64,000 nt of DNA. Source: Granulicella rosea. GTDB lineage: Bacteria > Acidobacteriota > Terriglobia > Terriglobales > Acidobacteriaceae. The translations under genes and the position numbers were made by a program. The stretch is from the NCBI RefSeq assembly GCF_900188085.1, contig NZ_FZOU01000001.1, forward strand, positions 620,001-684,000. Reading direction: 5' to 3'. The notes beneath the pieces are model-generated. The model was not told the origin of the DNA, did not search any database, and saw only the letters and a program-made list of their open reading frames with translations. Shown here one piece after another: positions 24,680-33,742 of the stretch (positions are counted from its first letter, which is position 1; each line of letters opens with the position of its first letter).

Positions 24680-24746
24680 TCCTTCGCTCCGCTCAGGATG
24701 ACAGAATTGTTCAGGATGACAGCATTGTTCAGGATGACAGAATTTT
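24680..24746. repeat. Family A repeat core followed by three 18-bp tandem repeats
   Basis: After GGTCCTTCGCTCCGC, the unit TCAGGATGACAGAATTGT occurs at 24693-24710, again with one change at 24711-24728, and as a third copy diverging at its last bases (24729-24746). The tail of the dispersed repeat has been tandemly amplified here, at the downstream edge of the restriction-modification operon. Confidence 0.85.
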
Positions 24747-24773
24747 GTGGCTGGGCTTGCGACTGACCGCACG

Positions 24774-25355
24774 TCAGAGGGCAGGCGGCTCGCTCCGCGT
24801 AAACGTGTAGGCATCGCGGAACTTGAACTCCTCCGTGCCGCCCGACGGGCGCGTCTCCTTCCGCCAGGTGAAGAGGTTGCGCCGCATGGTCAGGGTGATC
24901 CGCACATCGACGGGCTTATCGTTCTCCCTGCCGGGGCCGGTCAGGGTCAGGACGCCCCGGCCGAGTTTGCGGAACTCCTCCAGGCCGGCGACGGCGTAGG
25001 TCTCGCTGGTGTGGTCGCGGTCGCTGGTGACGGATGCGGTCATGCCCCCGGCGCTCGCCACGGTGAAGGCCAGCGTCTCGCGCTCGCGGACGGTCTTGGC
25101 CGGGCCGTCGTCGTAGATATAGTCGAGCGTGACGGCGTTGCCGTCGGCGCTGGGCGTCATGGCGAGCCACGTCGGCAGAAAGGTCTGCGCGTTGGTCTGG
25201 AAGTCGCGGTACTCCAACTGACCGACCCATCTGCCGTGAAAGGAGGTGTTGAGCTGGGTGACGCCAGCCGCCCGCGACGCCGGGGAGGGCGGAACCTGAG
25301 CGGCGGTGGGGACGGACAGCGCGAGCGAAAGGGCGAGAGCGCGGAGGATGGTCAT
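24774..25355 (-). CDS. Exported protein of unknown function
   Basis: A 193-residue protein starting MTILRALALSLALSVPTAAQ, a clear Sec signal peptide. The mature part, beginning near VPPSPASRAAG, is beta-rich (HGRWVGQLEYRDF, VTLDYIYDDG, ETYAVAGLEEF), a lipocalin/DUF-like barrel pattern. No catalytic motif recognised. It is encoded 20 bases downstream of a NAD(P)-binding protein and probably co-transcribed. Confidence 0.65.
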   Translation of the reverse strand: MTILRALALSLALSVPTAAQVPPSPASRAAGVTQLNTSFHGRWVGQLEYRDFQTNAQTFLPTWLAMTPSADGNAVTLDYIYDDGPAKTVRERETLAFTVASAGGMTASVTSDRDHTSETYAVAGLEEFRKLGRGVLTLTGPGRENDKPVDVRITLTMRRNLFTWRKETRPSGGTEEFKFRDAYTFTRSEPPAL

Positions 25356-25375
25356 GGATTCCTTTGGGCGAGCGT

Positions 25376-26014
25376 CTACCAGGAGATATATGCGCCGCGC
25401 CGCGACCATTGTTCCGTACCGAGTTGGTCCATCATGAAGTCGGCGACATCCTCCCGTGCGATGCGCGAGCCGCCGCGCGGCAGGGCGTCGCCATCGATGC
25501 GGTACCGGCCGCGTCCGGCGGTGTTCATCAGCATGGGCGGCATGACCATCGTCCAGTCGAGCGGGCTGGCTGCAAGTTCCTTGTATTGTGCAACCTGCGA
25601 CGCCACGGGCCACTTCAGAAACGTGTTGTAGACGATGTGCTGCACGATCCAGCGCCGGTAGGCCGGCTGCTTGTCCAGCGCCGAATCCAGCGCGCCGGCC
25701 GAGCCCAGCGCCACGATCCGCGAGATCCCCTGCTCGATCATGCCCGCGACGATCAGCGGCACGGCGCGTTCGAGCACGTCCTCTCGCCGCAGCGAACGGG
25801 CGCCCAGCGCGGATAAGACCGCGTCCGCCCCGGTCAGCGTCCAGCGGATCGCGACCGGGTCGAAGGCGTCGCCCTTCACCACGCGGACGCGGTCGGCAAA
25901 GGGGTAGTTCTCGGGCGTCCGGACGAGCGCGCTGACTGTGTGGCCGGCGGCGAGGCAGCGTTCCGTCAGCAATCTGCCCGTGGCGCCGCTTGCGCCGAAG
26001 AGTGCGATCTTCAT
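25376..26014 (-). CDS. NAD(P)-binding atypical SDR (NmrA/SDR_a5-like)
   Basis: The 212-residue protein opens MKIALFGASGATGRLLTERC, an atypical-SDR glycine motif (GASGATG). The family includes flavin reductase-like and regulatory NAD(P)-binding proteins. The usual YxxxK catalytic pair is not obvious, as in many members. It is leftward, opposite to dnaN, and heads a two-gene unit with the exported protein. Confidence 0.8.
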   Translation of the reverse strand: MKIALFGASGATGRLLTERCLAAGHTVSALVRTPENYPFADRVRVVKGDAFDPVAIRWTLTGADAVLSALGARSLRREDVLERAVPLIVAGMIEQGISRIVALGSAGALDSALDKQPAYRRWIVQHIVYNTFLKWPVASQVAQYKELAASPLDWTMVMPPMLMNTAGRGRYRIDGDALPRGGSRIAREDVADFMMDQLGTEQWSRRGAYISW

Positions 26015-26397
26015 CTCGTAGCTCCCTTGTCATACCGTGCAGAGCCGAGTTTATTCTCTGTTCCCCCCGCTGTGGGCGGAGCGATTTCGGCCTGTCAACA
26101 AAGCGGGTGTTTCGTATCGTCCTGGGCTTCATATCGGACGCTACGCTGGCCGATACGAAATTCCGCCGGCCGGCGGGAGGACAATGCGAAGCCCGGTCCG
26201 CGTCACGAAGTGACCCATCCCCACATAACCCCTCAGTTTCCCACACAGAAATGTATCGCGCGTGTATCCTCTGCATCCATAGAATCGTAGGTGTCGCGAT
26301 CCGGCTGCGTTCGGGTGTACCGTTATCGTATCGGTCGCGTCTGCACCACCCGGAGACCCGCCCTGTGACGATTCTGACTGAAAGCCTGGAGACCGAT
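26015..26397. other. Divergent promoter region between the atypical SDR and dnaN
   Basis: A 383-base non-coding gap. It should carry the dnaN promoter, since the restriction-modification operon and two leftward genes separate dnaN from dnaA. I see no confident -35/-10 pair, hairpin or repeat. Confidence 0.45.
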
Positions 26398-27570
26398 ATG
26401 TCGTCTTCCGCCATTGCTCCGACGGGCAACCTCGAGATCAGCGTCTCCCGCGCCGAACTGCTGCGCGAACTCACCGCGGCCCAGTCCGTCGTCGAGCGCA
26501 AGACCACGATCCCGATTCTTTCGAACTTCCTCTTCGAGGCCACGCTTGGCGAAGGCGATGCCCCCGGCCGCCTGACCATCACGGCGACCGACCTGGACCA
26601 GAGCATGCGGACGAGCTGCACGGCGAAGGTGAAGAAGCCCGGCGCCTGCACCATTCCCGCGCGCAAGCTCTACGACTACATCAAGCTGCTGCCTGAGGGC
26701 GAGATCTCCATCAAGCTGATGGACAACCACTGGGTACAGATCCGCGCAGGCCGCTCGAACACCAAGATGGTCGGCATGGCGCGCGCGAACTTCCCGCAGG
26801 TGCCGGAGTTCCCGACCAGCGGCGCGTACCGGCTCTCGGTCGCCAGCCTGAAGAACATGGTCTCGAAGACGATCTTCGCCATCTCGAACGAGGAGTCGCG
26901 CTACACGCTGAACGGCGCGCTGCTGGTCCTGAAGGCAGAGTCGATGGCCATGGTCGCGACCGACGGCCACCGCCTGGCGCACATCGAAAAGCTGGGCGAG
27001 ACGATCGACGGCATCTCCGGCGAGAAGAAGACGCTGATCCCGCGCAAGGCGCTGGCGGAGCTTTCTTCCCTGCTGGGCGCGACCGACGCCGAGACGATGG
27101 ACTTCGGCGACGACGACTCGACGCTATTCTTCAAGGTGGGCGGACGCGTGCTGACCAGCCGCAAGCTGACCGGGCAGTTCCCGAACTACGAGGCCGTCCT
27201 GCCGCGCGACAACACCAAGTTCGTCATCGTTCGCTCGGAAGACCTGATGGGCTGCATCCAGCGCGTGGCGCAGTTCGCCGACGAGCGCTCGGGCGCGATC
27301 AAGATCCGGCTGGAGCAGAACGAGCTGAAGCTCTCCTCCTCCTCGACCGACGCGGGTGAGTCCGAAGACACCATCGAGACGCCCTATAACTACGATCCGC
27401 TGGTCGTTGGATTCAACTCGCAGTACCTGATCGACTTCCTCAAGGCCATCGGCAACACGGGCGAAGTTCGCCTGGAGTTCAAGGACGCCCAGTCCGCCGG
27501 CCAGATGCGCCCCGAAGACGGCAACGAAGATGTCAAGTATCGCTACATCCTCATGCCCATGCGCATCTGA
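26398..27570 (+). CDS. dnaN: DNA polymerase III beta sliding clamp
   Basis: The 390-residue clamp has the threefold repeated beta-clamp fold and the normal family length. Landmarks are AQSVVERKTTIPILSNFL near the N-terminus, MVATDGHRLA in the middle and YRYILMPMRI at the C-terminus, the usual MPMR ending. GGAG precedes the ATG. The 136-residue longer frame upstream is non-coding. It is separated from dnaA by about 4.5 kb containing a restriction-modification operon. Confidence 0.97.
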   Translation: MSSSAIAPTGNLEISVSRAELLRELTAAQSVVERKTTIPILSNFLFEATLGEGDAPGRLTITATDLDQSMRTSCTAKVKKPGACTIPARKLYDYIKLLPEGEISIKLMDNHWVQIRAGRSNTKMVGMARANFPQVPEFPTSGAYRLSVASLKNMVSKTIFAISNEESRYTLNGALLVLKAESMAMVATDGHRLAHIEKLGETIDGISGEKKTLIPRKALAELSSLLGATDAETMDFGDDDSTLFFKVGGRVLTSRKLTGQFPNYEAVLPRDNTKFVIVRSEDLMGCIQRVAQFADERSGAIKIRLEQNELKLSSSSTDAGESEDTIETPYNYDPLVVGFNSQYLIDFLKAIGNTGEVRLEFKDAQSAGQMRPEDGNEDVKYRYILMPMRI

Positions 27571-27630
27571 GTGCTTCGCACCGTTCTCGACCGCTTCGTG
27601 GTGAAACCTTAAAAGACAGCAGCAAAGGCA

Positions 27631-27660
27631 AACGGCCCGGGACTTCGGTTCCGGGCCGTT
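27631..27660 (+). terminator. dnaN terminator
   Basis: Perfect arms AACGGCCCGG (27631-27640) and CCGGGCCGTT (27651-27660), followed by CGTGCTTTTCC. It lies 60 bases after the dnaN stop. Confidence 0.85.
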
Positions 27661-27704
27661 CGTGCTTTTCCGTCGCCCTGATCCTTTCGCCATTATCCTT
27701 TTTG

Positions 27705-27734
27705 TTTGTCATTCCCGAAGGGAATCTGCTTCTG
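27705..27734. repeat. Dispersed repeat, TCATTCCC variant
   Basis: TTGTCATTCCCGAAGGGAAT followed by CTGCTTCTG is a short palindromic relative of family A. Similar copies are at 53913-53992 and 55292-55321. It sits between convergent dnaN and the lipoprotein gene. Confidence 0.7.
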
Positions 27735-27753
27735 TATCTGTCCTCTTCAAACC

Positions 27754-28407
27754 CTACTGGTTCACCCCGGCATACGCCCGCACGAGCAGTTGATTCCCCG
27801 CCAGACTCGGCTCCAGATACCCTGACTGCCCCGTAAAGTCCGCCTGATCCGCCATCGCGCTGGTCAGGTCCAAGACCCAGACCGACCCGGGCTGGGCGAG
27901 CGTACACAGATGCTGGTTGAAGAGGTCGACCTGCGGATTCAGCGCGGCATAGGTCCCGAAGAGATGCGGCAACTGCAGCAGGACGAGCTGGCGCCGCGGG
28001 CTTTGGATCGCTTGGACGAGCCGGTCGTAGCTCGCTCCTGCCTCGGCGGCCGAGGCGCCGGCGATCAGGTCGCGCTCGCCTGCCGCGACGATCAGCCGGT
28101 CGAGCGTCGAATCGGCCAGCACGACCGGGGCGGAGGCGATCTCGTCGGCCAACATGCCGCCGCCGGCGATCACACGCGCCACGGGCCAGTCGACCGTGAG
28201 TTCGCCGCCGCTGAAGAGCGCCGTCTGGCTGGGCGCGGCGAAGCCCGGACTGGACATCGCCGGAACGGTGCAGGCCGCTGGCGTTGCGGGCGGAGTGCTG
28301 CCTCCCGGCGCGGCGGCAGCGGCCGCCGGCGCGGGAACCATCTCCAGACTGCATCCGGCAGCCGGCGCGAGTGTACAAAGCAGAAGCAAGGTGCGAAGCG
28401 CCTTCAT
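27754..28407 (-). CDS. Lipoprotein, possibly SGNH-like
   Basis: The 217-residue protein starts MKALRTLLLLCTLAPAAGCS, a lipoprotein signal with lipobox PAAGC. An Ala/Pro-rich linker follows. The C-terminal half, for example QLVLLQLPHLFGTYAALNPQ and VWVLDLTSAMA, resembles the tail region of SGNH/GDSL hydrolases. The catalytic GDS block is not seen, so any enzyme activity is doubtful. The 30-residue longer ORF start is not supported. Confidence 0.6.
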   Translation of the reverse strand: MKALRTLLLLCTLAPAAGCSLEMVPAPAAAAAAPGGSTPPATPAACTVPAMSSPGFAAPSQTALFSGGELTVDWPVARVIAGGGMLADEIASAPVVLADSTLDRLIVAAGERDLIAGASAAEAGASYDRLVQAIQSPRRQLVLLQLPHLFGTYAALNPQVDLFNQHLCTLAQPGSVWVLDLTSAMADQADFTGQSGYLEPSLAGNQLLVRAYAGVNQ

Positions 28408-28528
28408 CGACCGAAACCCCACGGCCCGTGTACGGGCGTCAGGGAGTGAATCGGCTTGCCGCCGGACGCGCGCGGCGGATGTCCGGGTTTGAATCACCCG
28501 TGAAGCGTCTACGGTAAACTCAAAAAAT

Positions 28529-29008
28529 ATGGGTTCGGCGATGCGGCGATTTCAGGCTCTTGCAGTCATCATGCTGGCGACGACGGCGCGTGCGGCGGAC
28601 CGCATGCCTGCGCAGCTTGCGGGAAGCTGGCGCATCGCGCGCATTCTGCCGACGAAGAACGCCGCCTGCTGGAGCGCCGAGCAGGCGGCCAAGCTGGTCG
28701 GCTCGACCCTGACCTATCGGACCGGCGCGATGCGCTGGCAGGGCGGCGAGGTGCCGCTCCTTGGGGTCGTGACCCGGTTGCAGACGCCGGACACGTTTGC
28801 CAGTGAGAACGCCTCCAGCCAACTGCAGCTCGCCGACCTGAAGATCCTCTCCGCCAGCGTGACCGAGGTCGACCTGCAGCACGAGGACATGGACATCACC
28901 GGCTCGACGACCGAGGTTCCGGGCGACTCCGTGCTGCTCGCCGGACCGAACAGGATCGTGGTGAGTGCGTGCGGGGTGTACTACGAAGCCACGCGGGTGA
29001 AGCGGTAA
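28529..29008 (+). CDS. Exported protein of unknown function
   Basis: A 159-residue protein with a Sec signal peptide (RRFQALAVIMLATTARAADR). The mature part begins near MPAQLAGSWRIARI and has a GSW strand typical of small beta-barrel proteins. Two cysteines are present (AACWSAE, VSACGVY). ATG 28529 and 28541 are both possible starts, and neither has a clear ribosome-binding site. No family recognised. Confidence 0.55.
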   Translation: MGSAMRRFQALAVIMLATTARAADRMPAQLAGSWRIARILPTKNAACWSAEQAAKLVGSTLTYRTGAMRWQGGEVPLLGVVTRLQTPDTFASENASSQLQLADLKILSASVTEVDLQHEDMDITGSTTEVPGDSVLLAGPNRIVVSACGVYYEATRVKR

Positions 29009-29014
29009 CGATGC

Positions 29015-29121
29015 CCGGGTGCCCCATTCTTCGTTCGGCTTCTTGAACGAAGGGTGGGACGGATCAGGTTCGGCCTTCGTACGTCCCACCCTTCGATGAA
29101 GCCGAAGGATGGGGCACCCGA
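29015..29121. repeat. Dispersed palindrome, family B copy 1
   Basis: CGGGTGCCCCATTCTTCG at the left and CGAAGGATGGGGCACCCG at the right are inverted, with internal inverted AAGGGTGGGACG/CGTCCCACCCTT. Copies 2 and 3 are at 30979-31087 and 32389-32497. Confidence 0.85.
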
Positions 29122-29234
29122 ACATTTGCCGGATACACAAAATCCATAGTGCTCCAAGGGCCGAAGCGTGCTGGGCTATGATCGGGCCAATCCCGAAATT
29201 TCATAGCCCCAGCCACGCCAGGAGATGACGCTCG

Positions 29235-30956
29235 ATGACCCATCGCCGCCTTAGCCGCAGAGGATTTCTCAACCTGGGTGGAACCAGTCTTGCCGGATTC
29301 GCCCTTGCCGCGAACGCCCGGGCGCAGGATGCCGACTTCAAGAGCAAGGATCCCGACCTTGTCGTCTTCAATGCGAAGGTCTACACGGTCGACACGCGCG
29401 CGCCGAGGGCCGAGGCCTTCGCGGTGAAGAATGGCCGGTTCGTCGCGGTCGGCACGACGGCGGAGATCAGGGGCCTGATCGGCAAAAAGACCCAGAGCTT
29501 CGACGCGCAGCAGATGACGATCGTGCCCGGCTTCATCGACACGCACAACCACGGCGGCGGCGAGGGCCTGCTCTACAACGTACTGGTCGGCAACCCCTTC
29601 GAGGTGGAGTTCGTCACGATCCAGAGCATCATCGACAAGCTGCGCGAGCGCGCGGCCATCACGCCGCCGGGCGCGTGGGTCGAGGGCTACTTCCACGACG
29701 ACACCAAGCTCAAGGACAAGCGGCCGCTCAACGCGCAGGATCTGGACAAGGTATCGGCCGTGCATCCGGTCTGCGTGCATCATCGCGGCGGACACACCGG
29801 TTTCTACAACAGCAAGGCGTACGCCATGGCCGGCGTGACGAAGGCAACGCCCAACCCCTTCGGCGGGACGTACGACAAGGACGCAAAGGGCGAGCTGAAC
29901 GGCCGCGTCACCGACCGCGCCATGCAGGTGCTCAACAAGGTTGGCGAGCGTGTGACCTACGATCCGGCGGTCAAGGAGAAACGCGTCTTCGACGGCGTCG
30001 GCTACATGTCGAAGACCTTCGCGCGCTACGGACTCACCAGCGTCCACCACGACGAGGTGGGCGTGCTGCCGGCGATGCAGGAGCAGCGCAAGGCCGGCGG
30101 GCTGGTGCATCGCGTCAGCTACGAGCCGACGGGCGATCTGCTCGAGGCGATGATCAAGAACGGGGTCGAAAGCGGCTTCGGCGACGAGTTCATCCAGCTT
30201 GGCGCGACCAGCGAGCACACGGCCGACGGCTCCTTCTCCGAGCGCACGATGGCGATCTCGAAGCCCTACAAGGACATCAGCCCGCCTTACCAGGGCAACG
30301 TCACCGAGAGCCAGGAGGACCTGAACGCGTGGTGCGAACGCGTGCATCGCGCGGGCATCCGCATGAACTGCCACGCCAACGGCGACGTTGCGATCGACCA
30401 TGTGCTGACCGCCTACGAGCGCGCGATGAAGCTCTACCCCAGACCGGACACGCGGCCCAAGATCACGCACTGCAGCCTGACGCCGCCGGCGCTGATCGCG
30501 CGGATGAAGGCGATCAACGCGGTGCCGGCGGAGTTCAGCACCTACTCCTACTACAACTCGGACAAGTTCCACTTCTACGGCGAGGAGTTCATGGAGCACA
30601 TGACGGCCTTCCGCTCGCTGATCGACGCGGGCATCGTCCCGGCCGCGGGTTCGGACTTCAGCCCTGGTCCGTTCTCGCCGCTGATGGCGATTCAGGGCAT
30701 GGTCACGCGCACGGGCTGGAACGGCGAGACCTGGGGCGCAAACCAGAAGATCACCCGCGAGGAGGCGCTGCGCGTCAACACCATCAACGGCGCCTACAAC
30801 TCGCTCGAAGAGAACATCAAGGGCTCGATCACGCCGGGCAAGCTGGCCGACTTCGTCGTGCTGGCCGACGACCCTATGACGATTGCCGCGGACAAGATCA
30901 AGGACATCAAGATCTTCCGCACGGTGATGGGCGGCAGGACGACCTATCAGGGCTAA
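29235..30956 (+). CDS. Tat-exported amidohydrolase (YtcJ-like)
   Basis: The 573-residue protein starts MTHRRLSRRGFLNLGGTSLA, a twin-arginine signal (RRGFLNL), so it folds before export to the periplasm. The metal-dependent hydrolase core has FIDTHNHGGGEG (His104, His106) and RMNCHANGD (further metal histidine). The late AGSDFSPGPFSPL carries the catalytic aspartate. YtcJ-type enzymes hydrolyse amides or formamides, but the substrate here is unknown. It is followed by a family B palindrome. Confidence 0.85.
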   Translation: MTHRRLSRRGFLNLGGTSLAGFALAANARAQDADFKSKDPDLVVFNAKVYTVDTRAPRAEAFAVKNGRFVAVGTTAEIRGLIGKKTQSFDAQQMTIVPGFIDTHNHGGGEGLLYNVLVGNPFEVEFVTIQSIIDKLRERAAITPPGAWVEGYFHDDTKLKDKRPLNAQDLDKVSAVHPVCVHHRGGHTGFYNSKAYAMAGVTKATPNPFGGTYDKDAKGELNGRVTDRAMQVLNKVGERVTYDPAVKEKRVFDGVGYMSKTFARYGLTSVHHDEVGVLPAMQEQRKAGGLVHRVSYEPTGDLLEAMIKNGVESGFGDEFIQLGATSEHTADGSFSERTMAISKPYKDISPPYQGNVTESQEDLNAWCERVHRAGIRMNCHANGDVAIDHVLTAYERAMKLYPRPDTRPKITHCSLTPPALIARMKAINAVPAEFSTYSYYNSDKFHFYGEEFMEHMTAFRSLIDAGIVPAAGSDFSPGPFSPLMAIQGMVTRTGWNGETWGANQKITREEALRVNTINGAYNSLEENIKGSITPGKLADFVVLADDPMTIAADKIKDIKIFRTVMGGRTTYQG

Positions 30957-30978
30957 ATGCCCGGACAGGGACGAATGT

Positions 30979-31087
30979 TCGGGTGCCCCATCCTTTCGGC
31001 TTCATCGAAAGGGTGGGACGTAGCCAGCTTGGACCGCGTACGTCCCACCCTTCGTTCAAGAGGCCGAACGAAGGATGGGGCACCCGC
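30979..31087. repeat. Dispersed palindrome, family B copy 2
   Basis: TTCGGGTGCCCCATCCTTTCGG and its inverted counterpart CCGAACGAAGGATGGGGCAC flank inner arms GGGTGGGACGTA/TACGTCCCACCC. It lies between the convergent amidohydrolase and AraC genes. Confidence 0.85.
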
Positions 31088-31152
31088 ACGTCGCGCAGTC
31101 GAAGGAACTGCGTTTTTGTCTGTAGCGCCCTTGCCGCTTCGGGCAAGACGCG

Positions 31153-31180
31153 GGTCCTTCGCTTCGCTCAGGATGACAAG
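31153..31180. repeat. Dispersed repeat, family A half copy
   Basis: GGTCCTTCGCTTCGCTCAGG followed by ATGACAAG. GATGACAAGCTTTTGAGGT is partly repeated just downstream (GATGACAAGCTTCTGAGGT). It is a single arm, without the opposing half. Confidence 0.75.
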
Positions 31181-31218
31181 CTTTTGAGGTGATGACAAGC
31201 TTCTGAGGTGCGGTTGCG

Positions 31219-32103
31219 TCAGAAAGACCCGCTGCGCCAGGCCCCCGGCGTCGCGCCTACTCTTTGACGAAACGCCCGCACGAAGTTCACCGGCGAGGCG
31301 AAGCCGACCTGCTGGCCGATCTCGCCGACCTGCCAGTCCGTCGCGCGCAGCAGATGCTTCGCGCGGTCGATGCGCTGGTCGAGCAGGTACTGATACGGCG
31401 TCTGCCCGGTGGTCGCGCGGAACTCGCGGGCGAAGTGGAAGGGGCTCAGCCCGGCCTCTGCTGCAACGTCCTCCAACCGCAGGTCGCGGTTGAGGTTGTC
31501 CGTCATGAACTCGAGCGTCCGGCGCAGCTTCGGCATGGGCAGTTTGCCCTGCAGCTCGAACCTGCGCGGCGTGGACGCGTGGCGTTGCAGCATGTGGCGG
31601 GCGAGTCCAAGGCCGAGCAGGTCGGCGTAGAGCGCGCCGAGCGGCCAGTTGGAGGCGCGTTCGGCCTCCATACCGCGCAGCAGATGGGCGAGCGCCGGGT
31701 CGTCGAGCGACCACCGGTTGCGAAAGCTGGGCGCCGCGTCTCCCAGCAGTTCGGGTTCGAACGACAGGATCAGCCGCTCCGACGCGCCCTGCCAGTGCAG
31801 GCGGTCGCGGGTGCCCGGCGCGAGCAGGATCATCGCCCCCGGCGCGGTGCGCTCGACGCGGTTGCGGCCCTCGGACCACCACTCGAAGTCGTCCGCGCCG
31901 CTCAGTTGCAGGTGCAGGCAGAACTCGCCGTGGACGTGCTCGGGAATCTCGATGGCCCCGACGGCGTGGCGTTCCAGCTTGATGTGCCGCCACGGCTGCG
32001 GCGTCGCCTTCCCGGCGCGAGCAGTCGGGATGAGCGGCACGACGCGGTTGTCGCGCAGCACGGAGATGCGGGTTGGACTGCCAGCGGGCACAGGCTTAAC
32101 CAT
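31219..32103 (-). CDS. AraC-family transcriptional regulator
   Basis: The 294-residue protein has an N-terminal cupin-type sensor (IPEHVHGEFCLHLQLSG) and a C-terminal AraC DNA-binding domain with two helix-turn-helices. The first runs LRLEDVAAEAGLSPFHFARE and the second IGQQVGFASPVNFVRAFRQ. It ends RVGATPGAWR, the usual AraC-domain tail. The effector and targets are unknown. It is divergent from a small membrane peptide gene, with about 100 bases between. Confidence 0.88.
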   Translation of the reverse strand: MVKPVPAGSPTRISVLRDNRVVPLIPTARAGKATPQPWRHIKLERHAVGAIEIPEHVHGEFCLHLQLSGADDFEWWSEGRNRVERTAPGAMILLAPGTRDRLHWQGASERLILSFEPELLGDAAPSFRNRWSLDDPALAHLLRGMEAERASNWPLGALYADLLGLGLARHMLQRHASTPRRFELQGKLPMPKLRRTLEFMTDNLNRDLRLEDVAAEAGLSPFHFAREFRATTGQTPYQYLLDQRIDRAKHLLRATDWQVGEIGQQVGFASPVNFVRAFRQRVGATPGAWRSGSF

Positions 32104-32203
32104 GGCCCGTCACGCGCGCCGTGGCAAGTCGAACGCAGCAGGATTTGCATATTCCCCACACCCGTCCGCCTCATCCTTAACTCAGACACGCAGGAGGAAC
32201 GAT

Positions 32204-32374
32204 ATGCGATCGCTCAGCAATCTGGTCAGCGAAGGGTTCATCTGGGGAGTTGGCATCACGCGTCCGCGGCAGGGACAGGAGCACCGCGCGGCGGTGTACA
32301 TCACCACGACGCTGGTGCTTTCGGTCGCGGGTGCGGTGGGGATGTTCTTCTTCCTGATGACGCACTTTTTGTAG
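32204..32374 (+). CDS. Small single-pass membrane protein
   Basis: A 56-residue protein starting MRSLSNLVSEGFIWGVGITR. AGGAGGAAC lies at ideal spacing before the ATG. A hydrophobic segment near the C-terminus (YITTTLVLSVAGAVGMFFFL) predicts one membrane span. It is divergent from the araC-type gene and followed by a family B palindrome. No family recognised. Confidence 0.6.
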   Translation: MRSLSNLVSEGFIWGVGITRPRQGQEHRAAVYITTTLVLSVAGAVGMFFFLMTHFL

Positions 32375-32388
32375 GCTGCACGAACGTT

Positions 32389-32497
32389 TGGGTGCCCCAT
32401 TCTTTCGGTTTCATCGAAAGGGTGGGACGTAGCCTGCCCGAGCGTCGTACTTCCCACCCTTCGCTCGGTGGAGCCGAACGAAGGATGGGGCGCCCTG
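32389..32497. repeat. Dispersed palindrome, family B copy 3
   Basis: GTTTGGGTGCCCCATTCTTT and the opposing GAACGAAGGATGGGGCGCCC, with inner GGGTGGGACGTA and TACTTCCCACCC. It lies between the small membrane protein gene and the convergent radical SAM gene, 4 bases from the latter's stop. Confidence 0.85.
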
Positions 32498-32500
32498 GCG

Positions 32501-33742
32501 TTAGGGGAGGATCGGAAAACTTTCCGTTATGGCCGTTCGCTGGATCATCCCCTTCGAAAACCGCAGCGGGTCGTCCGCCGGCCAGGGCGCATCGAAGGGT
32601 TCTTCGATCAGCGAGAAGATGCCGTGGTCGAATGGTTCGCCGCCGGCGCGAGTCTTTAAAGACAGCCGTTCGCGCACGCCGCGCCGTTGCTGGGTGAGCG
32701 CGCGATGGTGGCAGTAGGGGTTGTTGCCGCGCTGGCCGAAGAAGACGTGCGCGGTCCAGGTGCAGCCGCCGCGGCACAGCTCGGCGTAGTCGCATCCGGC
32801 GCAGAAGCCCCACAGCGGCGCGACTCCCTCGGGCGTACCCATGGCGTCGTTCAGGGTAAGTTCTTTGGTTTGCAACAGTTCGGCTAGTGGCGTGTCGCGG
32901 ATGTTGCCGCCGGTGTACGGGCGCGTCGGCAGCGAGGGGCAGCCCTTGATGGCGCCGTCGGCCTCGATCCCGATGGAGGTGATGCCGGCCTGGCAACCGT
33001 CCCAGATGGCGTTTTCCCCCTGCATCGCGCGCAGCCGCCGCTCGTACGGGCCGTAGTAGCCGATGTTGTTGCCGGGGTAGAAGAGCAGGCCGTCGCGCTC
33101 GGCCTGTTCGGCCAGCTCGTTCAGCAGCGGGAAGAGGTCGAGCAGTTCGGGCGGCTGCAGCAGCAGCTCAGGGCGGTCGGCGGCGCGGCCCATCGGAACC
33201 GTCAGGCCGATCTGCCAGGCGCGGCAGCCTGCGGCGAGGATGTCCGCGTAGATCAGCGGCAGCTCTGGCGCGGAGAGGCGGTTGATCTGCGTGTTGCACG
33301 AGAGCCGCAGGCCCGCGTCGCGCAGGTGGCCGAAGCTGCGGAAGGCCGCGTCCCAGCTTCCGGTGCGACCGCGCAGTTGGTCGTGGGTCCGGCGCGTGCC
33401 GTCGATCGAGAGCGAGACCTGCTGCAACCCGGCGTCGGCCATCGCGCGCGCGGTCGCGGCGGAGATGCCATAGCCGCCGGTGGTCAGGGTGCAGATCATG
33501 CCGGCGTCGCGGATGGCGCGGACGATCTCGAGCCAGTCCGCGCGGAGGTAGGCCTCGCCGCCGATCAGCGTCACCTCGGCGATACCCGCGTCGCGCATCT
33601 GTCTTACAAGGTCGAACGCTTCGGCGGTGGAAAGCTCGGCGGGTCGCGCCTTGTCCGCGCGCGAACCGCAGTGGACGCAGGCGAGGTTGCAGGCCAGCGT
33701 CAGCTCCCAGACCGCGTAGGTCGTGCGCAGCGGAGCGGTCAT
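32501..33742 (-). CDS. Radical SAM/SPASM enzyme, putative peptide or protein maturase
   Basis: The 413-residue enzyme has the 4Fe-4S motif CNLACVHC (Cys18, Cys22, Cys25) and the AdoMet-binding GGE (LIGGEAYLR). A C-terminal SPASM-type cysteine cluster follows (CQAG, GCPS, CAGCDYAELCRGGC, YCHH). SPASM proteins usually modify peptides or protein side chains and carry auxiliary Fe-S clusters. The start codon shares one base with the stop of the upstream exported-protein gene (TGATG), so the two are translationally coupled. That upstream product is the obvious candidate substrate. Confidence 0.88.
   Translation of the reverse strand: MTAPLRTTYAVWELTLACNLACVHCGSRADKARPAELSTAEAFDLVRQMRDAGIAEVTLIGGEAYLRADWLEIVRAIRDAGMICTLTTGGYGISAATARAMADAGLQQVSLSIDGTRRTHDQLRGRTGSWDAAFRSFGHLRDAGLRLSCNTQINRLSAPELPLIYADILAAGCRAWQIGLTVPMGRAADRPELLLQPPELLDLFPLLNELAEQAERDGLLFYPGNNIGYYGPYERRLRAMQGENAIWDGCQAGITSIGIEADGAIKGCPSLPTRPYTGGNIRDTPLAELLQTKELTLNDAMGTPEGVAPLWGFCAGCDYAELCRGGCTWTAHVFFGQRGNNPYCHHRALTQQRRGVRERLSLKTRAGGEPFDHGIFSLIEEPFDAPWPADDPLRFSKGMIQRTAITESFPILP

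Noticed and set aside
24774..26666. A 630-codon minus-strand ORF covering two genes and the dnaN start
   Set aside because: Only its last 193 codons form a signal-peptide protein with a proper start. The rest runs through the atypical SDR gene and dnaN in wrong frames.
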